64,000 nucleotides of DNA from Chloranthus sessilifolius (taxonomy: Eukaryota; Streptophyta; Magnoliopsida; Chloranthales; Chloranthaceae): NCBI GenBank assembly GCA_021018995.1, contig CM037592.1, forward strand, positions 74,589,301-74,653,300, written 5' to 3'. A program made the position numbers and the translations under genes. Under the pieces are notes generated by a model. It saw only the letters and a list, made by a program, of their open reading frames with translations. It ran no database searches and was not told the origin of the DNA. Below, piece after piece: positions 33,111-44,730 of this stretch (position 1 is the first letter of the stretch; each line of letters starts with the position of its first letter).

Positions 33111-34851
33111 TTCCATACTATTCAGTTAGCATTTTCTGTTTCTCTGCTTTCTTATGTGTTTATTTTTGTTTCTCTGCCTGAAATCTACTGCATTTTCTCA
33201 CCTTTGAACCAGTAAGGACACTGCTCCTCATGGTTTGGAGGTGTGGCAGGATAGGTCTGCCAATAGAATAGTTAATTTTAGTGCAGTAATAGTAGTAAAA
33301 CTGGGATGAATAAAGTTAATTTCTACTTACCTTGATACAATGAGAAAAATTGTAAACAATTTAAATATTTTTGCAAAATTTTTGAAACATAAAAAGTTAA
33401 AAAATTCTTGACACCACCATAAAGCTAATATTAGAAATTTTTGTTAGGTAGTACTCAGTAAACCTAAGAGGAGAGAAACAAATGAAAATATACCCCATGG
33501 GTTAAATTTGATGACCATACTCAGTGAGATTAGGGCCCAGCATTTTCTTTTGAAAATTGTTTTTGGCATTATTTATGCTCTAAGGACTGATTGAATCAGG
33601 ACTTTTTCACTAGAATTTGTGCACCTCCAAATCAAAACTAATTGACAGCACTCATGAGACTAAGGAAATGATCCAAGGCCCTCATTTGAACAGTTTGAGC
33701 CTGAAAATGCAACCTTTTAAAATCAGCCCTTTTGCATACACTAGTTGAGCCTTAAAATCATATTTTTCTTTCACATACACCAGAACACTGGCACCTTAAC
33801 CTCATGACCTGAGTCAACCTTACCCTCACTCTGAGAATTCAGAAGGTAAAGGAGAAGGAGGTAAAGATACTGAGAATGGTCCAATATTCTGTGGAAGGGG
33901 AAGAAAAGAAACTTGTGAACAGTTGTGTATCAAAGGCAGTTGTGTGGCATTTCATCAAAAGAATGAATAAAGAATTAAAAAGAGAAAAAGAAAGAGAAGT
34001 CTAGAGGACAACATCATCTAAAAATTGAAAAGAAGAGGAGAAGCAGCCACTTTGAGTCTGAAATATAAAAAGAAAGATGAAGTTTTTGCTTAAATGAAGG
34101 TTGTGAAGTCATGAACCACTCCTTACCTTGCTGATTTCTTAATTTGGTCTCTCTTTTTACCCCTTTATTCTTTACACCCCTCTGCCATAAGCCACATTAC
34201 AACCCATTCAAAAAGACCTTGTGGATCCAAAGTTAAATGACCTGTCATGTGGAGATGAGGAGTTGTCCAATCTATGGTAAAAATTCTTGAAGATGTCAGA
34301 AATTAGAAGTTTTGCCTATGCTCATGCTTGCAGGTCCATTTGGGGTCTGTAACTGCTCTTAAGCTGATGTGAATGTGAAACACCCTTAGATTGATAATGT
34401 TGAGAGTTAGCCCTAGTAAAAATTGGGTCTAAATTTTAACCTCATTGGGGTTGTATCCAACCTGAATTTTGAACTAAAGGCAAACCGGGTACTGATTTTT
34501 ATACATTGAAATTCTAATATTAAATGAATGGTGGTCAGACAAACACATGTTAACTTTTAAGTTTTAAATGGCCTGCAACATTGCTGCAATTTTCTCTTAG
34601 TGTTAAAAAAAAATTAGGTGTGGAATGAAACTTTAAACATAAGAATTTGTGTTGTCATTATCTGCACTATACTTAACTGATTCTAATGGTGAAGTTTGTG
34701 GGTGTCTTCGCTAAAAACCCTCAGGAGACTTCACTCCTCCACTAGGGATCACCTAGGGGTTTAAAAGACTTGGTACATATGCTAAATGTACCCGTGATCT
34801 CTACGAAAGTGGTATTTAATTACAGCTTTGCTAAGGGACTAGCAAAGATTA
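33111..34851 (+). other. 3' untranslated region of element A
   Basis: Non-coding, AT-rich, recognisably related to the 3' regions of B, C and D over more than 1 kb, with the strongest similarity in the last 150 bp. No gene seen. Confidence 0.8.
34723..34847 (+). ncRNA. Conserved hairpin chain before the PPT (element A)
   Basis: Four consecutive inverted repeats: AGGAG-ACTTCA-CTCCT (34723-34738), CTAGG-GATCA-CCTAG (34742-34756), GGTACAT-7-ATGTACC (34772-34792), CTTTGCTA-AGGGAC-TAGCAAAG (34826-34847). Equivalents occur in B (11454-11595, minus), C (41405-41552) and D (44734-44879, minus). The third stem shows two paired changes between A and D. It is probably a cis-acting RNA structure of the genomic RNA 3' end, not an independent RNA gene. 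Confidence 0.55.
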
Positions 34852-34863
34852 GGTTTGGGGGTG
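34852..34863 (+). other. Polypurine tract of element A
   Basis: GGTTTGGGGGTG, directly before the 3' LTR start TGTTAAGACC; the plus-strand DNA primer site. Confidence 0.88.
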
Positions 34864-37359
34864 TGTTAAGACCTGAAAAGTACCACTTTTCACCCCTTAA
34901 CTTAATCTCTGTTAGACCCTTAATTATTTAATAAATGTCTTTTGAGTCTATTCTGTAGGTAATAAGTAGCAGCTGCAAATAAACCCCTAACCATGCTAAG
35001 AAGCTCACTGTTGCTCCAGAACTACCTCAGCAGAATGAAGGATGAACTCGGACAGAGAGTTGGCTGCTACACAGGCACATCAAAGCAGAAACAAACCAAG
35101 AGATAATGCCTCGCGCAGATGTCGCAGGGTTCAATTAAACCAGAGATAATGCCTTCACAAAGTTGTCGTGAGCTTCTGAAGACAGCACACAAACTGGTTG
35201 CGCAGTCTTCGCGTCGTTCTCGCTCGATTTGGTGCCAGAAACAATTAAAAAGCAGACTTCGCGAGGTCCTCACGAGGCTCAGTCTTAAGCGCTCGTGCAG
35301 TCTTGGATAGCTCAAGAAAGGAGTCTTCAATCGTCGCACGATTCATTGAAGTGAGAGAGCTCCAGGCACTCCCGCGGGCAGTTGTCGCGCAGTGGCCGTG
35401 GGATACAAACCTCCAAGGAAATGCTCGCGCGATCCATAGGCTCATGAACACTGCTTCTTTGCGAGGATTCATCGCGAGATTCACCAAGGGACGAACCGCG
35501 CGAGAAATTCCCGCGCCATTCAAAGCTGAAAGAACAATCTTACGACAGCCATTAGTATCCCGTGATGACCAAAATGTCAATCCTGCAACTGCAAGAGCTT
35601 CAAGGCAAAGCAACCCCGCGACGCCAATTCTACCATGCGACAAGATCTACAAATCCTTTCTACTCTGCGAGGATCGGGTTCTAAACTTCTCCCCACTTCT
35701 GCAAGGGTAATTTGGGAACTTTCAGTAACTAGGGCACGCAGTCCAATGCTCTAATGTCCGTGCACATACCCTGAGGCATCCAAGGGACAAGAATGGGCTG
35801 AAATTGCATTAATGAAATTAGGGTTTTCCTAACCCTAATTCACACACAGCCGACTGCTATATAAGCCTAAGCCTAGCTTAGGTTTAAGGACCTTTTTTTG
35901 GACGAACTTCAGACTTAAACTTTTTCAGACTTCGTCTTCTCGATTAAGCTGAAAATTTCAGTAGGCTAAGTTTGGTTCTAGGTAGTCTCTTTTTCCTTTT
36001 TCTCTCCATAGTCCAGCACTTGCTAGATATGCCTTTTGTATGTTTATTTGGTATAGATTTTAATGGAGTTTTTTGTAATAGGATCTGTTACATGTATGGG
36101 ACGTTGTTTTTGTTGTGAGTTGTGCTGTACAAAGCTGCTGCCTTGAGATCCTCCATTGCTAAGTTGTTTTGTAAGCAATGGGGGATTGTTTTTAAGGTTT
36201 TATGTAGATCCAAGTGATCAGTGTGTCCAGGTTAGGCACATTGCAGGCCTTCCCCCACCACAGGATCCACTAAATCTAAATTCCCATGGGAGCTTGCGCT
36301 GGTAGCCTTGTGAACATGGTGGCGGCAATAATGTTCTTATTCTGTCCTAAACCTTTGTGAGGACGATAGCTTCTATGGATAGTCTATGACCATTCAAGTG
36401 GACAGATTATAGCCGTAGGGTGAGGCCAATCCGCAGAACTAAGACATATTCTTCTTCTCTGCACTTGTGCTTGTAGCCTTGTGAGAGATTGTGTAGTGAT
36501 AGACTCCCCTATATTTGTATAGATCCGCCATCAGATTGCAGATCAGATTTGGCTATAGAGATTGTAGGCTTGTGAATGGGTCACTGCAGTCTTTCTAAAG
36601 CAGTGAACAGCCATGCTAAAAAGCTAGTACTCAAACTCTTGCTGGTCCTGTGTGTCCAGGCTCATGCACTTTGTAGGGCTAGCCCCACATGCATAACTTT
36701 TGAGGATGAGGTTCCTATGGATTCTTGAGCTTGTAGCCTGGATGAAGTAGTGGTTACAATGGTAAACTTGTTCTGACCCATCTTTGGATAGTGGTTCCCC
36801 TATTGGATAGTCTATGACCATTAAAGTGGACATGTTATATCCATAAGGGATTGGATTATGGCACAGGGATGAGTTGGATTCTTTCTCTTCTTTGGTGATG
36901 ATGTAGCCATTGGACAGGATTTCTATAGCAACAGATCTGAGTCTGAGTTACAAGACCCCATCAGATCTATACCTAATAACATACTTCTCACCCTCTTTTA
37001 TTTATTTTCTCACACTCCATCTGTTTTCGCAACCTTTCTATAGTTTAGACATTAGGACACCTTAGAATTTAGATTATAGTGACCCTAAATCCCCTTCCAT
37101 TAAGGATTGCCAGATTTGTAGTTAGATCTGGAGAGCCTACTAAAGATAGCTCCCTTAGAGCTTTAGATCAATTTTCCCTGTGGGACAAACTCTTACTTAT
37201 CAAAACTTGCTACAACAGGCCCTGTATCTTGTAGGACTATGCATATTTTAGGCTTGCTATCCTGTAATTTCATCCCACCTTTCATTCATTTTCATTCACT
37301 CCATTCTTATCACTGTCTTCAATAAAGTCTGTAGCAAGCACTTAAAAATTATCCTAACA
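34864..37359 (+). repeat. 3' LTR of element A
   Basis: 2496 bp, TGTTAAG...CCTAACA. U3 carries CGCGAG motifs (about 35100-35650). A telobox pair ATTAGGGTT/AACCCTAAT (35817-35839) precedes TATATAA (35858-35864). U5 ends with a T-rich 3' part. Its first 40 bases match the B LTR, but the last ~100 bases differ from B, so A and B are sister subfamilies with different U5 ends. Confidence 0.92.
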
Positions 37360-37364
37360 ATGCA

Positions 37365-37834
37365 TCTACCGGGGTAAAACTTGGGGAGCCTGTAGCCAGA
37401 TGAAGGATTGTTGCAGATCCGATCTAAGCATTGCCTTTGATTCGATTCATTTTCAGTGGAATATCAAATCCCTAGCTATTGATCTTCAACCTTTTGATTT
37501 TTAATCCATCTTCTCTTACCTCTGTGTTCTCTTAAGCTCTGGATCAACTACATTTAAAATCTGTAGTTTATAGTGATAAAAACCCAAAAACCTCTCCTCT
37601 CTCCTATTTTAGAGTAGCTTAAATTAGGATAGAGTGCTAGATCTATTGTAGATCTGGAGATCCATCATAGTTTATTTATATTTTCCCTGTGGACATACCC
37701 TTACCTATAAAACTTACTGTAATAGCCCTGTATCTCGCAGGTCTAGGAGATTGTAGCTGTGCTGAATCCATCCTTTGTTTTAATTTGATTTTATTTTGTT
37801 ACACACTAAATCAGCACACTCCATTTTCCCAACA
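37365..37834 (+). repeat. 5' LTR fragment of element C
   Basis: Last ~470 bp of the C LTR, ending ...TTTTCCCAACA, related to 57800-58245. The rest was separated by the insertion of A, whose right target copy would be ATGCA at 37360-37364. Confidence 0.75.
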
Positions 37835-37840
37835 AGTTTT

Positions 37841-37858
37841 TGGCGCCGCTGCCGGGGA
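37841..37858 (+). other. Primer binding site of element C
   Basis: TGGCGCCGCTGCCGGGGA, six bases after the LTR end; the most GC-rich, least deaminated version in the window. Confidence 0.88.
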
Positions 37859-38271
37859 TCATGTGATCTAAACTTGGTAGATCTAAGTTTCCTTTCTATT
37901 TTTTTTTTAGATTTATAATTATGATTATCTGTTGAGTGTTTGACTAATTGCTCTAATAGTATTTTATAGCTTGAGTTTCTTTTCAGATCTGAATCTGTGG
38001 TGCTCTGAGCATTGCGCTAGAGGTTATGCTGAAGTTTGCATCTGTTTACTCCTTTATTATTTTTCAGATCTGTTCATTTGTAGATTTATTAGTTGTTTGT
38101 GCTTGTTCCTTGTTGTATTAGTTGTGAACTGCATTTTGGGCATTGTGCGAGTGGTGTATATTTGGAAGAAGAACTCTCAACCCTCAAATTTTGTCGTTAA
38201 ATCTAAAGGTTGAAAGGATTCTTAGACCCAAACAAACCCCATCTACATCTGCTGAAACTGAATTTGTTGCA
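37859..38271 (+). other. 5' leader of element C
   Basis: T-rich untranslated leader. An ORF frame opens at 38143 and includes a FGRRT sequence that parallels the M-x-GRRS start of the other gags; the first conserved Met is at 38272. Confidence 0.65.
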
Positions 38272-40039
38272 ATGGGTGAGCAATCGAGGTTGTTGTTGAA
38301 GGATTATTATGCACCTGGGGCATACAACTCTCTTTGTATCCAGTTTCTTGCTGTGGAAACTAATTATGAGATTAAGTCCTCAACCATTCAGTTGTTGCCT
38401 TCTTTCCATAGTTTGAGTAAAGAGGACCCATACAAGCATGTGGATGAATTCCTTGCCTTGCGTACCACCTTTAACATTACAGGTCTAGGATCAGAAGCCA
38501 CCAAGCTTAGGCTATTTCCTTTTTCATTAAAGGACAAAGCCAGGGCCTGTTTATCTTTGCTTCCCCCTAATAGTATCAACTCGTGGGATGACATGCAAAG
38601 GCAATTCCTAGCTAAATTCTTCCCCATGTCTAGAACCAGTCAGTTGAGGAAGAATATCCTTTCATTTTCTCAACTCCCAACTAAAGGATTCCATGAGGAA
38701 TGGGAGTGATTCAAGGAGCTGTTGAGGTAGTGCCCCCACCACCAAATTCCTGAATGGCAACTTATCCAAAGTTTCTATCAAGGAATTGACTCAAAGAGTA
38801 GAAATATGGTGGATGCTTCTTATGGAGGTACATACCTTCATAAAACAGCTGAGGAACCATGGGAATTGTTATTGTGATGGAGAATACATCAAGAGGAAAA
38901 TTGTCTGAGATTGGTGGGTATAACGATTTAGAAAGAAAGATAGCCAGCTTAATTCAAAAACTGGAGAATATGATGGAGGAGAGGCAGTCTCCATTGGTTG
39001 CTAGTGTGAGAGAGACATGTCCCATTTGTCAATCTCACACTCATCCCATTCACGATTGCCCCTCTGTTGGGAAATTCTATGAATTGGTAATGGAACATGT
39101 TGCTACTGCTCAGTCTTATGGTCAACATCCAACTGCTGGTTATTCCTGAAGAAACCGCCCTAACCTGAGGTAGGAGCAAGACAATGTGGAAAATCCAAAC
39201 CAGCATCAGTTCTACAAACAACCGCAACAAATGTCTTTTAAACCTGCTCCCTAAGCTTATCAACAGAATTTTGTTCCAAGGATCCAATACCAGCAACCTA
39301 TGGCTCAGCTTATGGTTCAACCTTTACAACCAAATGCCCCAACTTCAGCTTCTAGAACACCCTCTTTTGAAGAGCAAGTTCTGGCCTCATTGTAGAACTT
39401 AGGCTCTTTGTCTCAAACAGTCCACTCTCATAGTCAGAGTATAAAAAAGATAGAAGACAATCTTGGTCAACTGTCTAATGCATTGATAAAGAGAGAGGAA
39501 GGTAGGCTGCCTAGTTAGCCCATGGATAATCCAAAGAGACAAATGTGGTAGGTGAAGTCTCTTCTTCCCATGAGGAAGTTAAATCTGTCACCACATTAAG
39601 AAGTGGAAGGCTGGTAGACAATCAGGTAGACTGTGGGCCTTTGACAAATTCCAAGGAAGATGATGAAGCAGTCCCAAAGAATGTCCAGCAGGAGCAGCCC
39701 AGTTTGAATAAGGGGGATGTTAATGCTCCCCAACAGAAAAAAGAAAAAAAATAAGAAAAAATTGAAAACAAAAATAAAGAAAAATTTGGTGAGTTGGCTA
39801 AGGCTGTAAATGGGAGGCCAGTTCCCCATTTGCCATTTCCAAATGCTTTAAAAGTAGCTTCTCCTTTTTGTAAGGGGAATGCCAAAATAAAGGAAATGAT
39901 GAAAACCTTTAAGCAAGTAAAGATCAACTTATCTTTACTTAATGCAATCAAACAAGTGCCATCCTATGCCAAGTTTTTAAAAGATCTTTGCACCCACAAA
40001 AGACAATCGAGGATTCACCTATCCAAGAAAGTCTCCTGA
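38272..40039 (+). pseudogene. gag: Gag of element C, broken, ending before protease
   Basis: The start MGEQSRLLLKDYYAPG matches the MGEEQ/MAEKQ start region of the others. The core LRLFPFSLKDKARACLSLLP is intact to 38709, followed by a TGA (a former Trp in E-E-W-E-x-F), further stops and a frame change, the zinc knuckle CPICQSHTHPIHDCP near 39020, and the Gln-rich and KREEGRLPS regions. The pre-protease lead-in (MMKTFKQVKINLSLLNAIKQVP, about 39900) runs to LSKKVS and stop at 40039, after which the sequence is 3' region. This is a deletion derivative; the product would lack protease and everything after it. Confidence 0.85.
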
Positions 40040-41556
40040 TTTCTTTTAGAAAAGAGGAAATTAAAAACTTTTTAAAACTGAAATCTGTTGTAGTTCTAAC
40101 ATTTTCATGAAGTAAATGTCAAGAATTTTCAAAAATTGATGCTTAGTGAACCTGAAAAGAGAGAAATTTGTGTGGATATACCCCAATAAATTTGATGGAA
40201 GGCCATAACCAGTGACACTTGGGCCTGTAAAATTTCTTTGAAGAATGTCTTGGCAATTTTTCTACTCTAAGGAGTGATTGGATCAAGTCTTGATCACTAG
40301 GAGTTACGAAAATCTAAATTGAAACAGCTTGACAACATTCATGACATTGAGGACATAAAGTAAGGCCATACCTTTGACAGTTTGAGCTTAAAAATTTCCC
40401 ACCTTTGAGTTGCCCTTGATACACACCATTTTGAGCCTTGAAAATTTAAGCTTTTCTTTGATAAAAACCAGAAAGTGTGAATCCAAAACTCAGTGACCTG
40501 ATGCAACTTGACCCTCACTCTGAGATTTCAGAAGGTAGAGCTCGTTTGACATCTGGTTGAAAGAAAGCACATTTGGTGGTAGCTGTGGCGTGCCAGCCCA
40601 TAAAAAGTAAAACAAAATGGAGAAAAATACAAAAGAAAAGCATACAAAAGGAAGAAAAGAAAAATAGAAAAGCAAAACAAAAGAATGAAAAAGAGAAGTC
40701 ATTTCATTGAAAGATTGAAAAAAAGATTAGAAACTGGTCACTTCAAATCTGAAAATTCAAGAAATAGATGGAATTGTGTTGAAATGAAGAAGGTGAAGTC
40801 ATGAATCACCTCCTTACTTTAGTAATTTCTCAATTTTGACTCCTATTCCACCCTTTTATTCTTTGTAAATTTCAACCATAAGTCACATTACAACCCAATA
40901 AAAAAGTCCTTACTGATTTGAAATGGATTGAGCTGTCATGTGGAGATGTGGATTTGTGTGATCTATGGTGAAAAGAGTTAGAAAATTTCAGAACTTAGAA
41001 TGATGCTTATGCTCATGTTTGCAGTCCTATTTAAGGGTTGTAACTGCTCTTGAGCTGTATGGAATGATGCACCCTTCTATTTTTATTGTGAGTGATAGCC
41101 CTGATAAGACTTGGGTCTAAAATCCAATTTGTTTGGGGCAATATCAAAATAGAATTCTCGAATGAAAGGTAAACTCTGCATTAATTTTCATGCACAATGC
41201 CTTGACATGAATTGATTGATGGTGAAGGAATTATAGCAGAATTTCAAGATTAAATTGCTGATTTTCTGCTAAGAATCCTCTAAAAATTGAATAGACAAAG
41301 TGTGGAATGAATTTTATTTTACTTAAAACTCTGTTTTAACATGTTGCATTAATATTAACTGCTTTTATTGGAGAAGTTTGTGGGTATCTTCACTGAAAAC
41401 CCTCAGGAGACTCCAGTCCTCCACTAGGGATCACCTAGGGGTTTTAAAAGGCTTGGTGTATGTGCCAAATGCACATGTGTTCCCTATGAAAGTGGCATTT
41501 ATTTTTGGAGGTTCGTTGCTTTAAATTTCACTTTGCTTGAGGACTAGCAAAGGTTA
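40040..41556 (+). other. 3' untranslated region of element C
   Basis: Matches the A 3' region from about 33360 on. It ends with the hairpin chain: CTAGG-GATCA-CCTAG at 41424-41438, GGTGTAT/ATGCACA at 41455-41475, CTTTGCT/AGCAAAG at 41531-41552. No gene seen. Confidence 0.8.
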
Positions 41557-41568
41557 GGTTTGGGGGTG
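41557..41568 (+). other. Polypurine tract of element C
   Basis: GGTTTGGGGGTG immediately before the LTR start TGTTAGTC. Confidence 0.85.
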
Positions 41569-42006
41569 TGTTAGTCAATGATTTTGATCATATTTTACCC
41601 TTTAAACCTGGCTTTTGCTAAGCCTCAAAGTACTTAATAATTGCTCTTTAGTGTTGATTCGTAGTTAGGAAGAAATTATGCAGCTATCCATGCTTATGTG
41701 CTAAGAGGAGGAGATTAGAAGCAACCAAGTGCTTCAATCTACATCAACAGTTGCAAACAAATATGTGGTTCGGCTCATTCAAGCAAACAACTGTGAAGAG
41801 GACTCAAAGGGCTGCAAAAGTATACATTTTAAGCTAAGGAGCAGATCCCGAGCATGAGTTGCACATTTCAGCAAATGGGCACACTAAAGAAGACATCAAA
41901 ACGATTTACCATTTGCAGAAATTGTCCCCAAGCAAACATGAAGCGACTTGAGCAGCTGAGCATTAAAACAGTATAAAGCAATATGAGAGCAGCTGTGTGC
42001 ACACAA
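41569..42006 (+). repeat. 3' LTR of element C, first part
   Basis: First 438 bp, cut by element D. The last five bases CACAA (42002-42006) are the left target copy of D. Confidence 0.85.
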
Positions 42007-44718
42007 TGTTGTTGTGGGATTAAAGTGTGTGCTGATCTTATTGTGTGGTGAGAATAAATTAAAAATCAAAGTAAAATAAAAGATGGAAACAGCACAACTA
42101 AAATAATCCTAAGCCTGCAAGATACAGTGATATTGTAGCAAGTTTTGATAAGTAAGAGTTTGTCCCACAGAGAAATTGATCTAAAACCTAAAATGGGCAA
42201 TAATAGTAAGCCTCCAGATCTGGCTACAGATCTGACAATCCTAAAGAAAGGGAGTTGGGTGTCACGTCAACACTAAATTACCTACTAAAAAAAGAAAGAA
42301 ATAAAGTGTAATCCTATCCTAAGAAAGGGTTATAAAGAAGGGGGTGATGGTGTATTAAAATAATGATAAAAGGGTGAAAAGTAAGCAGTTTAGGTTAAAG
42401 GTTCATTTAGTTAAGTAACTCAGATTTAGAGCTCTCTCTGCAGCAAATCCTTACTGAAGCGCTATCAATAACCTCAACAAGATAGAAGTATCCAACTTAA
42501 CCCATGCCATTTGGGGAGCTCTTAAGGCTATAGTCTATCCACTCAAATGGCCATAGTCTATCTAATAGAGTCTATCAAATCTCATTGATCAAGCCAAAAA
42601 AGGTAACCTAAACCAAAGGAGTGAGCTGATCAAACCTCATCCAATGAATCAAATCAGGCCATGAATACCACTCCAGACACTATGTTTGCCAGTGCTACAA
42701 CCTCTTCAGATCTGCGCACAGATATGGCTGACATTCATAGGGGTATTAATCCTAGGAAGATCAGATGGCAATCAAGAGATCTAAAGGTTAAGCGAATGGG
42801 TAATTCCAAAATACATAAATCCGATCGAGAATCTAATGGAACCAAAAGATCTATAGATTGAAATAGACTTTAAATCAACACTCTTATTGCTTAAAAATAG
42901 CTTGCAATAAACTGTCCTCCCAGATGTAATCACTATAGAGAAGCTAGATCTAACATCTGATAGCGGTCAAGTAAGACAGAGGGGAGCCTGTTCATGCACA
43001 ATCTCTCACTAAGCTACAAGCTCAAGTACTGAGAAAAAGAATCCATCTCATATCAGTTATCAAGTTTGCCCTAGGGTTATAGTCTGTCCACTTTAATGGT
43101 CACAGGCTATCCACAGACGCTCCTTACCTATAAATGCTGAGATAGAACATGAAAACTGTTGTCAGCCACCATGGTCCCAAGGTTACAAGCTCAAGCTTCC
43201 ATGGGTCTTTCAATAATCTCAAATCCTAAATGTATGCTATAGCTTGAACAGAACTATGGACAAATAGGAAGATAATAGATTGAGTAAGCATTCAAATATA
43301 AATTCCATTGATCTAATGTTACTAACAATTAAATCCCTCAAGGTAGCAGCCTTGCACACAATAGCTCAACACCAAATCCCAATGTTTAAATGACCTATTA
43401 TAAAACTTAAATAAAACTACACCTAAATGCTTACCAAAGATTTAGCCAGCAAGTGCTGGGCTAAGAGAGAAGAAAAAATGAAAAAAGAGACAATCAAACC
43501 CTAACCCTAACCCTAATCTGCTTGAGCTCTCGGCCGACAAAGGTTGAAGGAAAGAGTGATTGATAAAATTTCTAAGTTACAAGCGTAGCTTATATACTTA
43601 GTCCCAATGTTGTGGCTGAGAAGAGAGTAAAGCCTAATCTTTTCAAGCAGATGTGGCACTATTATATTCCATGGAAGTCTTGGAATGTGTGCATCAGAAT
43701 ATGTACCTCGGGGTGTGTGCCTTAGACCTGGGGAAATTCCTAAAAGGTCCTTGAGTTAAGATTGAGAAGTGGAGAGCTCGAGTTTCGTCTGCATATCACT
43801 TCTGTCATGCAGCTATAGAGTTTTGAATATCGCTGTCTCATGCAGTAGAGCTTTGGATGATCGCGTAACTACTTCAGCTCTGAATACACTCATACAGAAG
43901 AGCTTCAGGTGCTTAGCTTGCTCGTGCAGAAGAGCTTCAGGAACTTCATTCATGAGGTACTCACACAGATGCCTTTGCATCTCACTCAGTATAGATTTAA
44001 ACTTTTAGTCGTGCGAGAGCTACGTGAGAGAACTTGGGCGTCTCTCTCTTCCTGAGCCATGCGAGAGCTGTGTGAGGTTTTTACTATTGTTTGCACCAAT
44101 TAGTCTTGCGAGGTAGTGCGTGCTGCTACATTAAGGTTTGATCCTCACGAGAACTTCATGAATTATATTTCTGGAAGCATAGTGCGCGAGAGCTCCGCGA
44201 GCTCCTTCACACATTGATTTCAGCTGAAGTGCATGAGTGTTGTGCCAGAGGACCTTTGTGATAACCCCTTCATTGAGTTGTGTGACTTCTTCACAAGCTC
44301 TTTTATGTTGCATATCTTAGCTGTGCGAGGGAGCTCCACCAGTAAATTGAACAACGCGAGGCAGCACCTCAGTTGTGCGAGATAGTTTAATGGCTCCTCT
44401 GCTACTATGCATATGCTTTTGTTGCAGCTTTCTCCACTCTCACCTATACTTCTTTCATCTTCTGGACTTTCTGGGTCCATTATGACATGCAAAATAGTCA
44501 TCATGGTGTGTACCACTATGGTGTTCCATCACTTTCTGGTTCAGCTGTCATCATTTGCATGAATTCTCTCTTCTTGGCACCAAAAGCATAAACTTTGTGT
44601 TAAGCTGCACAATTTATTCTTAACTATAAAACAAGCTAAAAAGAATTTATTAGTCAGCTTCAAGGTCCAGCAAAGGCTAGGTTAAGCGATGAAAAGTGGT
44701 ACTTTTTAGTGATTAACA
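42007..44718 (-). repeat. 3' LTR of element D
   Basis: 2712 bp, TGTTGTTGTGGG...GATTAACA. It holds a three-unit telomere-like stretch (AAACCCTAACCCTAAC..., 43496-43516) downstream of the TATA box in minus-strand sense, and degenerate GCGAG motifs (43980-44350). Confidence 0.92.
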
Positions 44719-44730
44719 CCCCCCAAGCCT
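44719..44730 (-). other. Polypurine tract of element D
   Basis: Minus strand AGGCTTGGGGGG next to the LTR start TGTTAATCAC; slightly different from GGTTTGGGGGTG of A, B and C. Confidence 0.8.

Larger units (their letters stand above)
7105..37359 (+). mobile_element. Athila/Tat-type LTR retrotransposon A
   Basis: Plus-strand element with a truncated 5' LTR (7105-8641), primer site, leader interrupted by element B, gag (22340-24187), pol (24188-27973), ORF3 leader, ORF3 (29110-32217), an extra ORF module (32440-33110), 3' region, polypurine tract (34852-34863) and a 2496-bp 3' LTR (34864-37359). Without B and the array it would be about 17.8 kb. It is itself inserted in the 5' LTR of element C; the right flank starts ATGCA. 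The left target copy is outside the window. It is now defective through nonsense codons and a mutated RT active site. Confidence 0.9.

Noticed and set aside
43496..43516. Interstitial telomere or former chromosome end
   Set aside because: Only three units, inside an LTR and partly present in the partner LTR, so part of the element.
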